From: Dorea_A amylophila
GTDB taxonomy: Bacteria; Bacillota; Clostridia; Lachnospirales; Lachnospiraceae
NCBI RefSeq assembly: GCF_025567265.1
Contig: NZ_JAOQJW010000020.1
Location: 1-64,000 of the forward strand
Direction: 5' to 3'
DNA length: 64,000 bases
The position numbers and the translations under genes are program-made. The notes below the pieces were generated by a model. The model searched no databases. It was not told where the DNA came from and was given only the letters and a program-made list of their open reading frames with translations. Numbering within the stretch: position 1 is the stretch's first letter; each line of letters begins with the position of its first letter. This document shows positions 45,039 to 54,073 of the stretch, piece by piece.

Positions 45039-46583
45039 ATGAGGATAGTTGTCGTAGAAGACAATGAATTGTATAGAGATGAACTGTTACAATGTTTGGA
45101 GCAGGAAGAATCAGATATAGAGATCATAGGAAGTGCAGCCAATGGAGCCAGAGGGCTTGCGCTGGTGGAAAAGCTGGTCCGGGAAAAAGCTGGTCCGGAC
45201 GTGATATTTACAGACATCCGGATGCCGGAGATGGATGGATTCGAGATGATCGAAGCCCTGCAGAAAAGAAAGATATCCTGCAAAATTGTGATTACAAGTT
45301 CTTGTCCAGAATTTCTGTATGCAAAACGTGCAATGGAGCTTGGTGCCGTTGACTTTCTGGTCAAACCATTGAAAACTTATGAAGTCCGTAATGTAATAAG
45401 AAGATTGAGAAGAGAGCTGGAAAGCGAGAAGAAGTGGAAACACATACTGAATCTGGATTACATTTTCCCGAATGCGATGGCAGGAAAGCTGAAAGATGAC
45501 CTGCAGATAAAAGAACTCATAAAAGAAGGTTATGGAATCGCACCGGACGAAAGGATTGGCGTTCTGGGAATCGGCATGAGCTCAAATTATGAGAAATATA
45601 AAGAACAGATGAAGCAGATTCTGAAAGAACTGGAGATTTTTAATCAGAAACAGGATTTCTGTGCGTATGCAATAGAGATGCGTGGACGTCAGAGCTTTGT
45701 GGTTCTTTTTTATCATATGGGAAATGAACAGGAGACGTATCGGTATCTGGAACAGACAATTGTTCCGATGATCTGTAATATTACACGTGGAAGGGTGATA
45801 TGTACCTGGGCGGTCAGTGATGGATTTGAAAATATGCATGAAGCGGTCAGAGAACTAGATCATGCGGCAGAATGGAATCTGATTCTGAAGAAGGGAACCT
45901 TAATCTGTAAGGAAAAGATACAGGAAATTAAGCTGCATTCATATAAGTATCCGCTGCACCTTGAAATAGAAGCCAAAGAAGCACTGATGAATAAGGATTT
46001 GAAGCGTTTTAAAGAGATATTTTCCAGGTATCAGGCATATTGCAGGGAACTTCCATGTACACCACAGGAGGCAAAGGAAGGATGTACACATATCGCATTG
46101 GTCCTGATCCAGATGGCGGCAGAAGCAGGGGCACTACAGGCGCAGAGAAAAGGACAGGCCTTTCTTCAGGGAATATCGAGAGCCAATGGATGGACGGACG
46201 TAGAAGAAAAAGCAGATGAATTCTTCGAATATCTGACAAGCAAAGAAGAATGCCACAATAATATAAGTCTTCTGGTGCAAAAGGCACTGGAGAATATCCG
46301 GGAGTATTATAATCAGGGAATTACGTTGGAAGAAATTGCAGAAAAACTGCATGTGACAGAGGAGTACTTAAGTACTCAGTTCCGAAAAGAAACAGGACGG
46401 ACATTTACCGAGACGATCCGAGGGTACAGGCTTGAACACGTAAAAAAACTTTTGACGGTTACAAACTGGAAACTGACGAAGATTGCTGAAATGGTGGGTT
46501 ATACAGACCCTAAATATATGAGCCGTGTATTCAAAGAAGAGACTGGAATGCTGCCTCTCGAATACCGAAAAAGGAACAGTTAG
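45039..46583 (+). CDS. AraC-type response regulator, no adjacent kinase
   Basis: A 514-residue YesN-like regulator. The receiver domain has DNELYRDELL with acidic residues, phospho-Asp in VIFTDIRMPEMDG and the Lys in VDFLVKPLK. The C-terminal AraC double HTH occupies about 410-514 (ITLEEIAEKLHVTEEYLS and WKLTKIAEMVGYTD). AAGGAGG precedes the ATG. Unlike the 17354 regulator, no histidine kinase is next to it. It may work with the TetR regulator on the divergent transporter. Confidence 0.88.
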   Translation: MRIVVVEDNELYRDELLQCLEQEESDIEIIGSAANGARGLALVEKLVREKAGPDVIFTDIRMPEMDGFEMIEALQKRKISCKIVITSSCPEFLYAKRAMELGAVDFLVKPLKTYEVRNVIRRLRRELESEKKWKHILNLDYIFPNAMAGKLKDDLQIKELIKEGYGIAPDERIGVLGIGMSSNYEKYKEQMKQILKELEIFNQKQDFCAYAIEMRGRQSFVVLFYHMGNEQETYRYLEQTIVPMICNITRGRVICTWAVSDGFENMHEAVRELDHAAEWNLILKKGTLICKEKIQEIKLHSYKYPLHLEIEAKEALMNKDLKRFKEIFSRYQAYCRELPCTPQEAKEGCTHIALVLIQMAAEAGALQAQRKGQAFLQGISRANGWTDVEEKADEFFEYLTSKEECHNNISLLVQKALENIREYYNQGITLEEIAEKLHVTEEYLSTQFRKETGRTFTETIRGYRLEHVKKLLTVTNWKLTKIAEMVGYTDPKYMSRVFKEETGMLPLEYRKRNS

Positions 46584-46709
46584 ATTAAAAAAACGTTAAA
46601 AAAACACAAATTCAGTCAAAAAAAGTCATCCTTTTTTAAATATTTCCCCCTTGTAGAAATACGGGAGAATGTTAAGATATTTCCAATAAGAAAAAAGGAG
46701 GGACCAATA

Positions 46710-46940
46710 ATGAGTACGAAAAGTGTTATTTTTTCGAATCCAGATGATGTAATAGATTTTGTAAAGATTGTTGAAAAATATCCTTTTGACATGGATATGA
46801 AACGGGGCAGATATATTGTAGATGCAAAGTCCCTGTTAGGTCTTATGAATCTTGGATTTGACCATAAAATAGAACTGAAAGTATATGAAGAAGAATGCGA
46901 AAATCTTTGGAAAGAACTGGATAAATTTGTAGCTGCATAA
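46710..46940 (+). CDS. Small HPr-like protein (76 aa)
   Basis: A 76-residue protein. The segment RGRYIVDAKSLLGLMNLG matches the central HPr pattern around Ser46, but the active-site His15 region of PTS HPr is absent. AAAAGGAGGGACC gives strong translation. Related in type to the 12215 protein. In Lachnospiraceae such HPr-like proteins stand alone and have no known role. Confidence 0.7.
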   Translation: MSTKSVIFSNPDDVIDFVKIVEKYPFDMDMKRGRYIVDAKSLLGLMNLGFDHKIELKVYEEECENLWKELDKFVAA

Positions 46941-46979
46941 GTTTACTTCTGCAGTAACTGGATATTGTATGAGAAGAAT

Positions 46980-47017
46980 CCTCAGCGTATAATAAGAATA
47001 TACGTTGGGGAATTTTT
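46980..47017 (+). terminator. Intrinsic terminator
   Basis: CCTCAGCGTAT (46980-46990) pairs with ATACGTTGGGG (47000-47010) with wobble pairs, followed by AATTTTTT. It ends the HPr-like transcript before the MATE gene. Confidence 0.75.
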
Positions 47018-47046
47018 TCGGCATATAAACATTACAGGAGAAGAAA

Positions 47047-48408
47047 ATGGGAAAGAGTAAAAAAGAGAAACAGCAGGCATATTTCTTTGACAACAAAGCT
47101 CTGCTGGCGCTGATCCTGCCACTGGTGGTTGAGCAGCTCCTGGCGGTCATGGTAGGAATGGCAGATTCCATTATGATCGCAAGCGTCGGCGAGGCGGCGG
47201 TGTCGGGAGTATCGTTGGTGGATCAGATAATGGTACTTTTGATTAATGCATTTGCCGCACTGGCGACCGGAGGTGCAGTAGTCGCAGGACAGTTTCTGGG
47301 ACAGGATAGAAAAGAGGAGGCCTGTAAATCGGCAACTCAGATGGTATGGTTTATTACTATATGTGCAATCGGTATTACGGTACTTGTATATTTAGGAAAA
47401 TCATTTATCCTGCATACGGTATTCGGCAAGATTAATCAGGATGTAATGCATCATGCAGACGTTTATTTGTTGATCGTGGCGGCATCGATTCCATTCCTGG
47501 CATTGTATAACGCAGGAGCGGCAATCTTCCGTACAATGGGGAATTCGAAAGTGACAATGCAGATATCGATCATTATGAATATTATTAATATAGGAGGAAA
47601 TGCAATTCTGATCTATGGATTTCATCGGGGTACGGAAGGTGTCGCAATTCCGACACTGGTGTCCAGAATAACGGCAGCGGTTATTGTAATTGTGATGTTG
47701 TGTGATGAGAAACGGATACTTCATATAGAACGGACATGGCATTACCGGATCAATTGGGAGATGGTTAAGAAGATTCTGAGCATTGGTGTGCCGAATGGTC
47801 TGGAGAACAGTATGTTCCAGCTTGGCAAGATCATCGTACTCAGTCTTGTATCGACATTCGGAACTTATGCGATTGCGGCGAATGCAGTGTCGAATGCGAT
47901 CGCATTGTTTCAGATCCTTCCGGGAATGGCAGTTACGCTGGCGATCACACCGGTTATTTCAAGATGTGTGGGTGCTGGTGATTATGAACAGGCAGGATAT
48001 TATAATAAAAAATTAATGGTTATTACTTATGTCAGTATGACAGCGATGGTATTATTCATATTTTCATTATTGCCGGTTATATTAAAGGCATATAATCTGT
48101 CGGATCTTACAGCAAGAACGACGGCAGATATCATACATTTCCACGGAATCGGTGCGATCTTCATCTGGCCGATTGCATTCAGTCTGCCTGCGACATTCCG
48201 TGCGGCGGGAGATGCGAAAGCGTGTATGTATATTTCAAGTATATCCATGTGGATATTCCGGATCGGATTCAGTTACGTGCTTGGGAAATATCTGGGCATG
48301 GGTGTATTTGGTGTCTGGGTTGCGATGGTCATTGACTGGGTATTCCGTGCGCTCTGCTTTGTGATCCGTTATTTCAAAGGAAGCTGGAAGAAAAAGGCGA
48401 TCGTATAA
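47047..48408 (+). CDS. MATE-family efflux transporter
   Basis: A 453-residue polytopic membrane protein with about twelve helices in two MatE halves. The N-terminal ALILPLVVEQLLAVMVGMADSIMIA and GGAVVAGQFLGQ are characteristic. MATE pumps export cationic drugs or metabolites using Na+ or H+ gradients. ACAGGAGAAG precedes the ATG. Stand-alone gene between a terminator and guaA. Substrate not predictable. Confidence 0.92.
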   Translation: MGKSKKEKQQAYFFDNKALLALILPLVVEQLLAVMVGMADSIMIASVGEAAVSGVSLVDQIMVLLINAFAALATGGAVVAGQFLGQDRKEEACKSATQMVWFITICAIGITVLVYLGKSFILHTVFGKINQDVMHHADVYLLIVAASIPFLALYNAGAAIFRTMGNSKVTMQISIIMNIINIGGNAILIYGFHRGTEGVAIPTLVSRITAAVIVIVMLCDEKRILHIERTWHYRINWEMVKKILSIGVPNGLENSMFQLGKIIVLSLVSTFGTYAIAANAVSNAIALFQILPGMAVTLAITPVISRCVGAGDYEQAGYYNKKLMVITYVSMTAMVLFIFSLLPVILKAYNLSDLTARTTADIIHFHGIGAIFIWPIAFSLPATFRAAGDAKACMYISSISMWIFRIGFSYVLGKYLGMGVFGVWVAMVIDWVFRALCFVIRYFKGSWKKKAIV

Positions 48409-48409
48409 G

Positions 48410-48446
48410 ATAGAAGTCTCTTGTAAAAACAAGTCTTCTATTTTAT
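48410..48446 (+). terminator. Probable terminator of MATE gene
   Basis: TAGAAG..TTGT pairs with ACAAG..CTTCTA, with a loop of about AAAA and a TTTTAT tail. The stem has a small internal bulge. Confidence 0.6.
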
Positions 48447-48489
48447 AATAGAGATTAGCCATATAGAAAACAAATAGGAGGAAATTCTT

Positions 48490-50037
48490 GTGAAAAAAGA
48501 ATTAGTAATTGTCATTGATTTTGGTGGACAGTACAATCAGCTGGTAGCAAGACGTGTCAGAGAATGCAATGTATATTGTGAGATCTACTCATACAAAACA
48601 GATATTGAGAAGATCAAAGCTATGAATCCTAAGGGAATCATCCTGACAGGCGGACCAAACAGCTGTTATGAAGCAGATTCCCCGACATATAAAAAAGAAT
48701 TGTTCGAACTCGGTATTCCGGTTCTTGGATTATGTTATGGTGCGCAGCTTATGACGCATGTACTTGGAGGAAAAGTAGAATCGGCTCCGGTACGTGAGTA
48801 TGGTAAGACAGAAGTGCTGATAGATAAGAAAGATTCCAAGATTTTTGAAGGTGTATCAGAGAAGACAATCTGCTGGATGAGTCATTTTGATTACATCTCA
48901 CAGATTGCACCTGGATTCGAGATCACAGCACATACAGCGGACTGCCCGGTTGCAGCAGCTGAGAATACAGAAGCAGGATTATATGCAATCCAGTATCATC
49001 CGGAAGTACTTCACACAGCAGAAGGAACCAAGATGTTATCAAACTTCGTATTAGGTGTCTGCGGATGTGCAGGCGACTGGAAGATGGATGCATTCGTAGA
49101 GAATACAATCCAGGAGATCCGCGAAAAAGTTGGCGACGGAAGAGTACTTCTTGCACTGTCAGGCGGAGTAGATTCTTCAGTGGCAGCAGGATTGTTATCC
49201 AGAGCTATCGGAAAGCAGTTGACATGTGTATTTGTCGATCATGGTCTTCTCCGTAAAGATGAAGGTGATGAAGTAGAAGGTGTATTCGGACCAAATGGAC
49301 AGTTCGACCTGAACTTTATCCGTGTAAATGCGCAGCAGAGATATTACGATAAACTAGCCGGAGTAACAGAACCGGAAGCAAAACGTAAGATCATCGGTGA
49401 AGAATTCATTCGTATCTTCGAAGAAGAAGCCAAGAAGATTGGTGCTGTAGACTTCCTCGCACAGGGAACCATTTATCCGGACGTTGTAGAAAGCGGACTC
49501 GGTGGAGAATCCGGAGTGATTAAATCTCACCACAATGTAGGTGGACTTCCGGAGCATGTAGATTTTAAAGATATCATTGAGCCTCTTCGTGATCTGTTCA
49601 AAGACGAAGTACGTAAGGCAGGATTGGAGCTTGGAATTCCGGAGAGACTGGTATTCCGTCAGCCATTCCCTGGACCTGGACTTGGAATCCGTATCATCGG
49701 TGAAGTAACAGAAGAAAAAGTTAAGATCGTTCAGGATGCAGATGCCATCTACAGAGAAGAGATTGCAAACGCAGGACTTGACAAGAATATTAACCAGTAT
49801 TTCGCAGCACTGACAAACATGAGAAGTGTCGGAGTTATGGGGGATGAGAGAACATACGATTATGCTGTTGCTTTAAGAGCAGTAACAACTGTAGATTTCA
49901 TGACAGCTGAGGCTGCTGAAATTCCTTATGATGTACTGAATAAGGTGATGAGTAGAATTATTAATGAGGTTAAGGGAGTTAACAGAGTATTTTACGATCT
50001 GACTTCTAAACCGCCTGGAACGATTGAGTTTGAGTAA
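48490..50037 (+). CDS. guaA: GMP synthase (glutamine-hydrolysing)
   Basis: A 515-residue two-domain enzyme converting XMP to GMP. The N-terminal glutamine amidotransferase shows GLCYGAQLMTH with the nucleophile Cys, and YHPEVLHT with the triad His and Glu. The ATP pyrophosphatase domain has LALSGGVDSSVAA (SGGxDS). The C-terminal dimerization domain ends SKPPGTIEFE. GTG start with TAGGAGG. The 3' end of guaA is a known integration hotspot, and an integrase-bearing island starts immediately after the stop. Confidence 0.97.
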   Translation: MKKELVIVIDFGGQYNQLVARRVRECNVYCEIYSYKTDIEKIKAMNPKGIILTGGPNSCYEADSPTYKKELFELGIPVLGLCYGAQLMTHVLGGKVESAPVREYGKTEVLIDKKDSKIFEGVSEKTICWMSHFDYISQIAPGFEITAHTADCPVAAAENTEAGLYAIQYHPEVLHTAEGTKMLSNFVLGVCGCAGDWKMDAFVENTIQEIREKVGDGRVLLALSGGVDSSVAAGLLSRAIGKQLTCVFVDHGLLRKDEGDEVEGVFGPNGQFDLNFIRVNAQQRYYDKLAGVTEPEAKRKIIGEEFIRIFEEEAKKIGAVDFLAQGTIYPDVVESGLGGESGVIKSHHNVGGLPEHVDFKDIIEPLRDLFKDEVRKAGLELGIPERLVFRQPFPGPGLGIRIIGEVTEEKVKIVQDADAIYREEIANAGLDKNINQYFAALTNMRSVGVMGDERTYDYAVALRAVTTVDFMTAEAAEIPYDVLNKVMSRIINEVKGVNRVFYDLTSKPPGTIEFE

Positions 50038-50043
50038 TCCACA
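50010..50043 (+). repeat. Probable left attachment site at guaA 3' end
   Basis: The guaA terminal codons (CCTGGAACGATTGAGTTTGA) and a few bases beyond are the expected attL of the island carrying the tyrosine integrase. The matching right copy lies beyond the window, so the exact core is not determined. Confidence 0.55.
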
Positions 50044-50164
50044 CAATCATAAGATACCAGTATTTATGCGAGTTACAAGCAAATTTGCTTAGTGATTGGC
50101 AACAAAATGGCAACATTTTGTGATTATTCAAGAGATAAAATTTTTATTTCATAACGTATATAAA

Positions 50165-50216
50165 GAAACCTTACTGATTTTCAGAAGTAAAAAACTGAAT
50201 ATCGGTAAGGTTTTTC
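50165..50216. terminator. Bidirectional terminator after guaA
   Basis: AAACCTTACTGAT pairs with ATCGGTAAGGTTT, with inner TCAG/CTGA and T/A flanks, between guaA and the convergent XRE gene. Confidence 0.8.
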
Positions 50217-50228
50217 TATTTTCTCCTT

Positions 50229-50753
50229 TTATTTTTCTTTTTTAGTCAATTCTTTTACGAGGTAATCACTCAGTTCTTGAGATGGTACCTTGGCACGTTT
50301 CTGGTAAGTATCCAGTTCCGGGTACTTATATCTCCATTCATCATATTCTTCCTTGCTGATTTCACCGTTTTCCAGTTTGGCAGCTTGTTCCATCCATGCA
50401 CGAAGCATTTCATCGACAGATGAGCCGGGAGCAGATATGGAAGAGTCAAGGCAGAGATGAGGTTGTTCATCTACATTTTTTACCTTCAGACCATACATAT
50501 CTTCCAGTGCAAATAGTGTATGCATCAGACCTATGTGAGTATCAATATCCGGCACTGTTAAGGCATGAGTATTGATATCAAAGATCTGAGACATTTGTTT
50601 TACAAGATCAATCTTAGGAACTCTGGCTTCAGATTCATACTGAGCCATGCGGACATCTGAGGTTTTTCCTTTGAATCCCAGTTGTTCTCCGAGTTGCTTT
50701 TGTGTCATGCCTATGCGGTTGCGAAAATATTTGATACGTTGTCCGATTGCCAT
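50229..50753 (-). CDS. XRE-family repressor of the island
   Basis: A regulator of about 174 residues. The N-terminal HTH (MAIGQRIKYFRNRIGMTQKQLGEQLG) is of the XRE type. The C-terminal region (to KELTKKEK) is unknown. ATG 50753 has AAGGAGG upstream; the longer frame does not. It is divergent from xis-int across an intergenic region holding both promoters and repeated TGTTTA(A/G)-type operators. It is likely the switch that represses excision genes. Confidence 0.88.
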   Translation of the reverse strand: MAIGQRIKYFRNRIGMTQKQLGEQLGFKGKTSDVRMAQYESEARVPKIDLVKQMSQIFDINTHALTVPDIDTHIGLMHTLFALEDMYGLKVKNVDEQPHLCLDSSISAPGSSVDEMLRAWMEQAAKLENGEISKEEYDEWRYKYPELDTYQKRAKVPSQELSDYLVKELTKKEK

Positions 50754-50833
50754 TTTTGTTTGCCTCCTTATAGTGGTCATTCGTGTTGCCATAATTAATT
50801 GTGATAGAAAATAAAACAATTCTGTTTAGGTTC

Positions 50834-50862
50834 AGTATAGCATGAGCAATTTGGGATAGCAA
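50834..50862 (-). promoter_or_regulatory. Promoter of XRE repressor
   Basis: Minus-strand TTGCTA (50862-50857), 17-bp spacer, TATACT (50839-50834). Confidence 0.65.
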
Positions 50863-50904
50863 GAAGAACTTAAACAAAAAAATTTAATATTCGCGTTAAA
50901 CTAC

Positions 50905-50933
50905 TTGACTTAAATAAAAATGTTTAGTATCAT
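50905..50933 (+). promoter_or_regulatory. Promoter of xis-int operon
   Basis: TTGACT (50905-50910), 17-bp spacer containing a TGTTTAG operator copy, TATCAT (50928-50933). Confidence 0.7.
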
Positions 50934-50986
50934 GCAAATGCAACAACCTAAACAAATTACGTTAAGATAGAGAGGAGAGATGCGAT

Positions 50987-51169
50987 GTGACGAACAGAAC
51001 TTTTATGACAGTAGAAGAAGTTGCAGCGGAACTGGGAGTTTCCAAGTCTTATGCTTATAAGATTGTCAAACAATTAAATGATGAATTACAGAAGCTGGGT
51101 TATCTTACGGTAGCTGGCAGAGTAAACACCAATTATTTCCGCAAAAAAGTATGTTACAGCGAAGTGTAA
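50987..51169 (+). CDS. xis: Excisionase-like HTH protein
   Basis: A 60-residue DNA-binding protein with MTVEEVAAELGVSKSYAYKIVKQLN, a helix-turn-helix of the excisionase class. The GTG start has AGAGGAG upstream; an overlapping ATG two bases before is immediately closed by TGA. It precedes the integrase by 17 nt. Role inferred from position: directing integrase toward excision. Confidence 0.8.
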   Translation: MTNRTFMTVEEVAAELGVSKSYAYKIVKQLNDELQKLGYLTVAGRVNTNYFRKKVCYSEV

Positions 51170-51186
51170 GAGAGAGGAGAATTTGT

Positions 51187-52287
51187 ATGAGTATTTACAA
51201 AGATAATGTCACTGGGAAGTGGCGAGTGGTTTATCGGTATACCGACTGGACAGGGAAAACGAAACAGACTTCAAAACGAGGATTTCCTACGAAGCGAGAA
51301 GCGCAGATGTGGGAACACGAACAAATGTTAAAGCATGATGCAAAACTGGATATGACTTTCGCAAGTTTTTATGAAATTTATGTAGAAGATAAAAAGGAAC
51401 GAATCCGGGATAACACATGGGGAACTAAGAATAATATTGCCAGAACAAAAATTCTTCCATACTTTGGGGAGAGAAAGATTGCAGAAATTGAACCAAAAGA
51501 TGTGATTGCATGGCAGAATCATTTGCTTGCATTTAAGAGAGCGAATGGAAAAGGGTATTCTGCTTCATATCTGCGGAAAATCCACAGCCAGTTAAGTGCC
51601 ATTTTCAATCATGCAGTTGATTTTTATCATTTGCCTTCTAATCCGGCACAGAAAGCTGGAAATATAGCAATAGAGGAATATAAGGAAATGTTGTTCTGGA
51701 CGAAAGAAGAGTATTTGAAATTTGCAGATGTGATGATGGATAAACCAGTTTCTTACTACGCTTTTGAAATGCTTTACTGGTGTGGTATCCGTGAAGGAGA
51801 GTTGCTTGCCCTGACACCAGCGGATTTTGACTTTACAACGCATACACTGCGAATTAACAAATCATATCAAAGATTAAACCGGGAAGATGTGATTACCCCA
51901 CCAAAGACATTTAAAAGTAACAGATTTATCAAGATGCCACAATTTATATGTGATGAGATGCAGGATTATATGGAAATGCTTTACGGTCTGAAGGAAGACG
52001 AAAGAATTTTCACAATTTCCAAATCTTATCTGCATCATGAAATGAACAGAGGATCAAAGGTGTCTGGGGTGAAGCGAATCCGTGTGCATGATTTGAGACA
52101 TTCCCATGTATCGTTATTGATCAATATGGGATTTACGGTATTAGCAATTGCAAATCGAATGGGACATGAGAGCATTGATATCACTTACCGATATGCACAT
52201 CTGTTTCCAAGTGAGCAGACACAGATGGCAGAACAGTTGGATATTGAAAGGATGGAAAAATTAAATGGAGAAAAATCTGGACAGTAA
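51187..52287 (+). CDS. int: Tyrosine site-specific integrase
   Basis: An integrase of about 366 residues. The arm-binding N-terminal domain (1-60; GKWRVVYRYTDWTGKTKQTSKRGF) and the core-binding SAM-like domain (about 60-160) come first. The catalytic domain shows CGIREGELLAL (Arg), HDLRHSH (HxxR), GHESIDITYRYAHL (His and nucleophile Tyr). It is of the Tn916 integrase class. ATG 51187 with AGAGAGGAG is preferred over the longer TTG frame. It presumably catalysed insertion at guaA. Its end overlaps the MobC-like gene by 23 nt. Confidence 0.93.
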   Translation: MSIYKDNVTGKWRVVYRYTDWTGKTKQTSKRGFPTKREAQMWEHEQMLKHDAKLDMTFASFYEIYVEDKKERIRDNTWGTKNNIARTKILPYFGERKIAEIEPKDVIAWQNHLLAFKRANGKGYSASYLRKIHSQLSAIFNHAVDFYHLPSNPAQKAGNIAIEEYKEMLFWTKEEYLKFADVMMDKPVSYYAFEMLYWCGIREGELLALTPADFDFTTHTLRINKSYQRLNREDVITPPKTFKSNRFIKMPQFICDEMQDYMEMLYGLKEDERIFTISKSYLHHEMNRGSKVSGVKRIRVHDLRHSHVSLLINMGFTVLAIANRMGHESIDITYRYAHLFPSEQTQMAEQLDIERMEKLNGEKSGQ

Positions 52288-52588
52288 AGGAAGATGGAGA
52301 AACAAAATCGTAGCATTCCGAGTATCACCGGAAGAAGCAGAGCAGATTGATGCATGTGTCCGATTGTCAGGACTTAGCAAGCAGGACTATATCACAAAAC
52401 GATTAACTGATCGGCAAATTGTGGTACAGGGAAATCCAAGAGTGTATAAAGCATTGCGAAATCAGATGGCAGAGATTTATGAAGAATTGAAACATCTGGA
52501 AAAATGCAGTGAGGAAAACGAAGAGTTGCTGAGTACCCTGAGATTGGTCGCAGAGACATTGTATGGATTGAAAGGGGAAAATGAATGA
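52265..52588 (+). CDS. MobC-like relaxosome protein
   Basis: A 107-residue protein with an N-terminal ribbon-helix-helix-like segment (KIVAFRVSPEEAEQIDACVRLSGLSKQDYI), followed by a helical region. This is the shape of MobC relaxosome accessory proteins that melt DNA near oriT. It overlaps the integrase end and the next gene (ATGA), so int-mobC-repA are coupled. Confidence 0.78.
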   Translation: MEKNLDSKGRWRNKIVAFRVSPEEAEQIDACVRLSGLSKQDYITKRLTDRQIVVQGNPRVYKALRNQMAEIYEELKHLEKCSEENEELLSTLRLVAETLYGLKGENE

Positions 52589-53739
52589 CAGCAAAAGAAA
52601 AAATGACTGCTCCGATTGCATCTGTTGGCGCAGATGTGGAACAGTCATTAAGTAATAAATTAACCAACCAAAGTATATCAGATTTGCCCGGTAAGGGCAA
52701 TCTGCAAGCCACAAATAATGCGGAAAATACAGCAAAATCAGCAAATAAAAAGAATCCAGATGATCTGGAAACAGTTTCCATGATGGAATTATACGACACC
52801 GCATATCCACCAAAACTGCCGATTATAGATGGACTTCTGTATAACGGAACTTACCTGTTTGTTGGTTCGCCGAAAATTGGAAAATCATTCTTTATGGCAC
52901 AGATCGGGTATCACATCAGTAAAGGAATTCCATTGTGGAGCTTTTCAGTCAGACAGGGAACGGTTCTGTACCTGGCATTGGAAGATGATTATGCAAGATT
53001 GCAAAAACGGTTATCACAGATGTTTGGAATGGAAGGCAGTGAGAATTTTTATTTTGCTACAAAATCCAAATCACTCAATGACGGACTGGAAAAGCAGCTT
53101 GTAACGTTTGTGACAGAGCATAAAGATGCAAGACTGATTATCATTGATACTCTTCAGAAGGTTCGAGAGGTCGGTGGAGATAAATTCAGTTATGCCAGCG
53201 ATTATGAGATTGTAACAAAGCTGAAAGCATTCAGTGATAAATATGGCATCTGTTTTCTGGTTGTGCATCATACAAGGAAAATGGAATCTTCAGATAGTTT
53301 CGATATGATTTCAGGTACGAATGGATTGCTTGGAGCTGCGGATGGAGCATTCGTCATGCAGAAAGAAAAACGGACAGATAATAAGGCAGTTCTGGAAGTG
53401 GCAGGGCGTGACCAGCAGGACCAGAAACTGTGGTTGAACTTTAATCGGGAGAGATGTGTCTGGGAACTTACCAAGACAGAAACAGAACTTTGGAAAGAAC
53501 CAGAAGATCCAGTGTTGGAAAAAATCAAAGAACTTGTAACAGAAACTACGCCAGAGTGGGTAGGAACAGCAACAGAGCTTGTGGAAGTATTGCAGGTGGA
53601 AATGCAGCCGAACGCATTATCACGAAAATTAAATGTCAGCTTGGAACGTCTGATTTTGGAATATGGAATCCAGTATAAAGCGGAACGAGGACATGATGGA
53701 AGAAAGATCAGATTAGCCTTTGTTGGAAAACAAGCGTGA
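52585..53739 (+). CDS. RepA-like AAA ATPase/helicase
   Basis: A 384-residue RecA-fold ATPase (AAA_25/RepA type). The Walker A region reads FVGSPKIGKSFF, Walker B RLIIIDTLQKV. VVHHTRKMESSD and SGTNGLLGAADGAFVM resemble hexameric replicative helicases such as RSF1010 RepA. The N-terminal ~70 residues are low-complexity. The stop codon overlaps the first unit of the symmetric GTGACG array. It probably supports replication of the excised island. Confidence 0.82.
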   Translation: MTAKEKMTAPIASVGADVEQSLSNKLTNQSISDLPGKGNLQATNNAENTAKSANKKNPDDLETVSMMELYDTAYPPKLPIIDGLLYNGTYLFVGSPKIGKSFFMAQIGYHISKGIPLWSFSVRQGTVLYLALEDDYARLQKRLSQMFGMEGSENFYFATKSKSLNDGLEKQLVTFVTEHKDARLIIIDTLQKVREVGGDKFSYASDYEIVTKLKAFSDKYGICFLVVHHTRKMESSDSFDMISGTNGLLGAADGAFVMQKEKRTDNKAVLEVAGRDQQDQKLWLNFNRERCVWELTKTETELWKEPEDPVLEKIKELVTETTPEWVGTATELVEVLQVEMQPNALSRKLNVSLERLILEYGIQYKAERGHDGRKIRLAFVGKQA

Positions 53740-53817
53740 CGATATGTGACGGTTGTGACGGTATTTTATATAGCGTGTCGGTAGTGAAAATATCGTCACT
53801 ATCGTCACGACCGTCAC
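53736..53817. repeat. Symmetric GTGACG/CGTCAC repeat array (3 + 3)
   Basis: GTGACG occurs at 53736, 53746 and 53755, and its reverse complement CGTCAC at 53794, 53803 and 53812. The two triplets mirror each other about a centre near 53777, with 9-10 bp spacing (about one helical turn). The 33-bp centre is AT-rich. It resembles an iteron origin or a cooperative operator. Confidence 0.8.
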
Positions 53818-53830
53818 GGAAAGGAGAAAC

Positions 53831-54073
53831 ATGGAAAGAAAATCACAGGTGCAGATACCAAAAGATTTATTACTGGCATTGTTCCAGTACCATCTTGCTG
53901 GGAATGAGGAATATCTGCCGGAGATAGAAAAAGCATTGATGGAAAAATTAGACAGTATGGTAAAACGTCAGTTATATACAACATTCAAAACAGCACCAAC
54001 CGAGGAAGAACGGGAAAAGGCAAGACAAGAGTATTTGGATAAGTGTGGAATGCATGAGAACTTTCGTTGGTAA
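53831..54073 (+). CDS. Small conserved island protein (80 aa)
   Basis: An 80-residue helical protein (QIPKDLLLALFQYHLAG; ERERARQEYLDKCG-like end). AAAGGAG precedes the ATG. It follows the symmetric repeat array. Similar proteins occur in other Clostridia integrative elements, sometimes labelled complexin. That label has no functional basis. Confidence 0.6.
   Translation: MERKSQVQIPKDLLLALFQYHLAGNEEYLPEIEKALMEKLDSMVKRQLYTTFKTAPTEEEREKARQEYLDKCGMHENFRW

Larger units (their letters stand above)
50822..50955. promoter_or_regulatory. Operator repeats between XRE repressor and xis-int
   Basis: CTGTTTAGGTT (50822-50832), CTTAAACA (about 50870), ATGTTTAGTAT (50920-50930) and AACCTAAACA (50943-50952) are copies of one motif in both orientations. 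One copy overlaps the spacer of the xis promoter and one abuts the XRE promoter, as expected for autoregulated repression. Confidence 0.6.

Noticed and set aside
48409..48489. Guanine or purine riboswitch before guaA
   Set aside because: Only 80 nt are available, and the sequence shows a terminator of the upstream gene but no purine aptamer core.
51592..51843. 83-codon minus-strand ORF within the integrase
   Set aside because: Antisense shadow of the integrase core domain.
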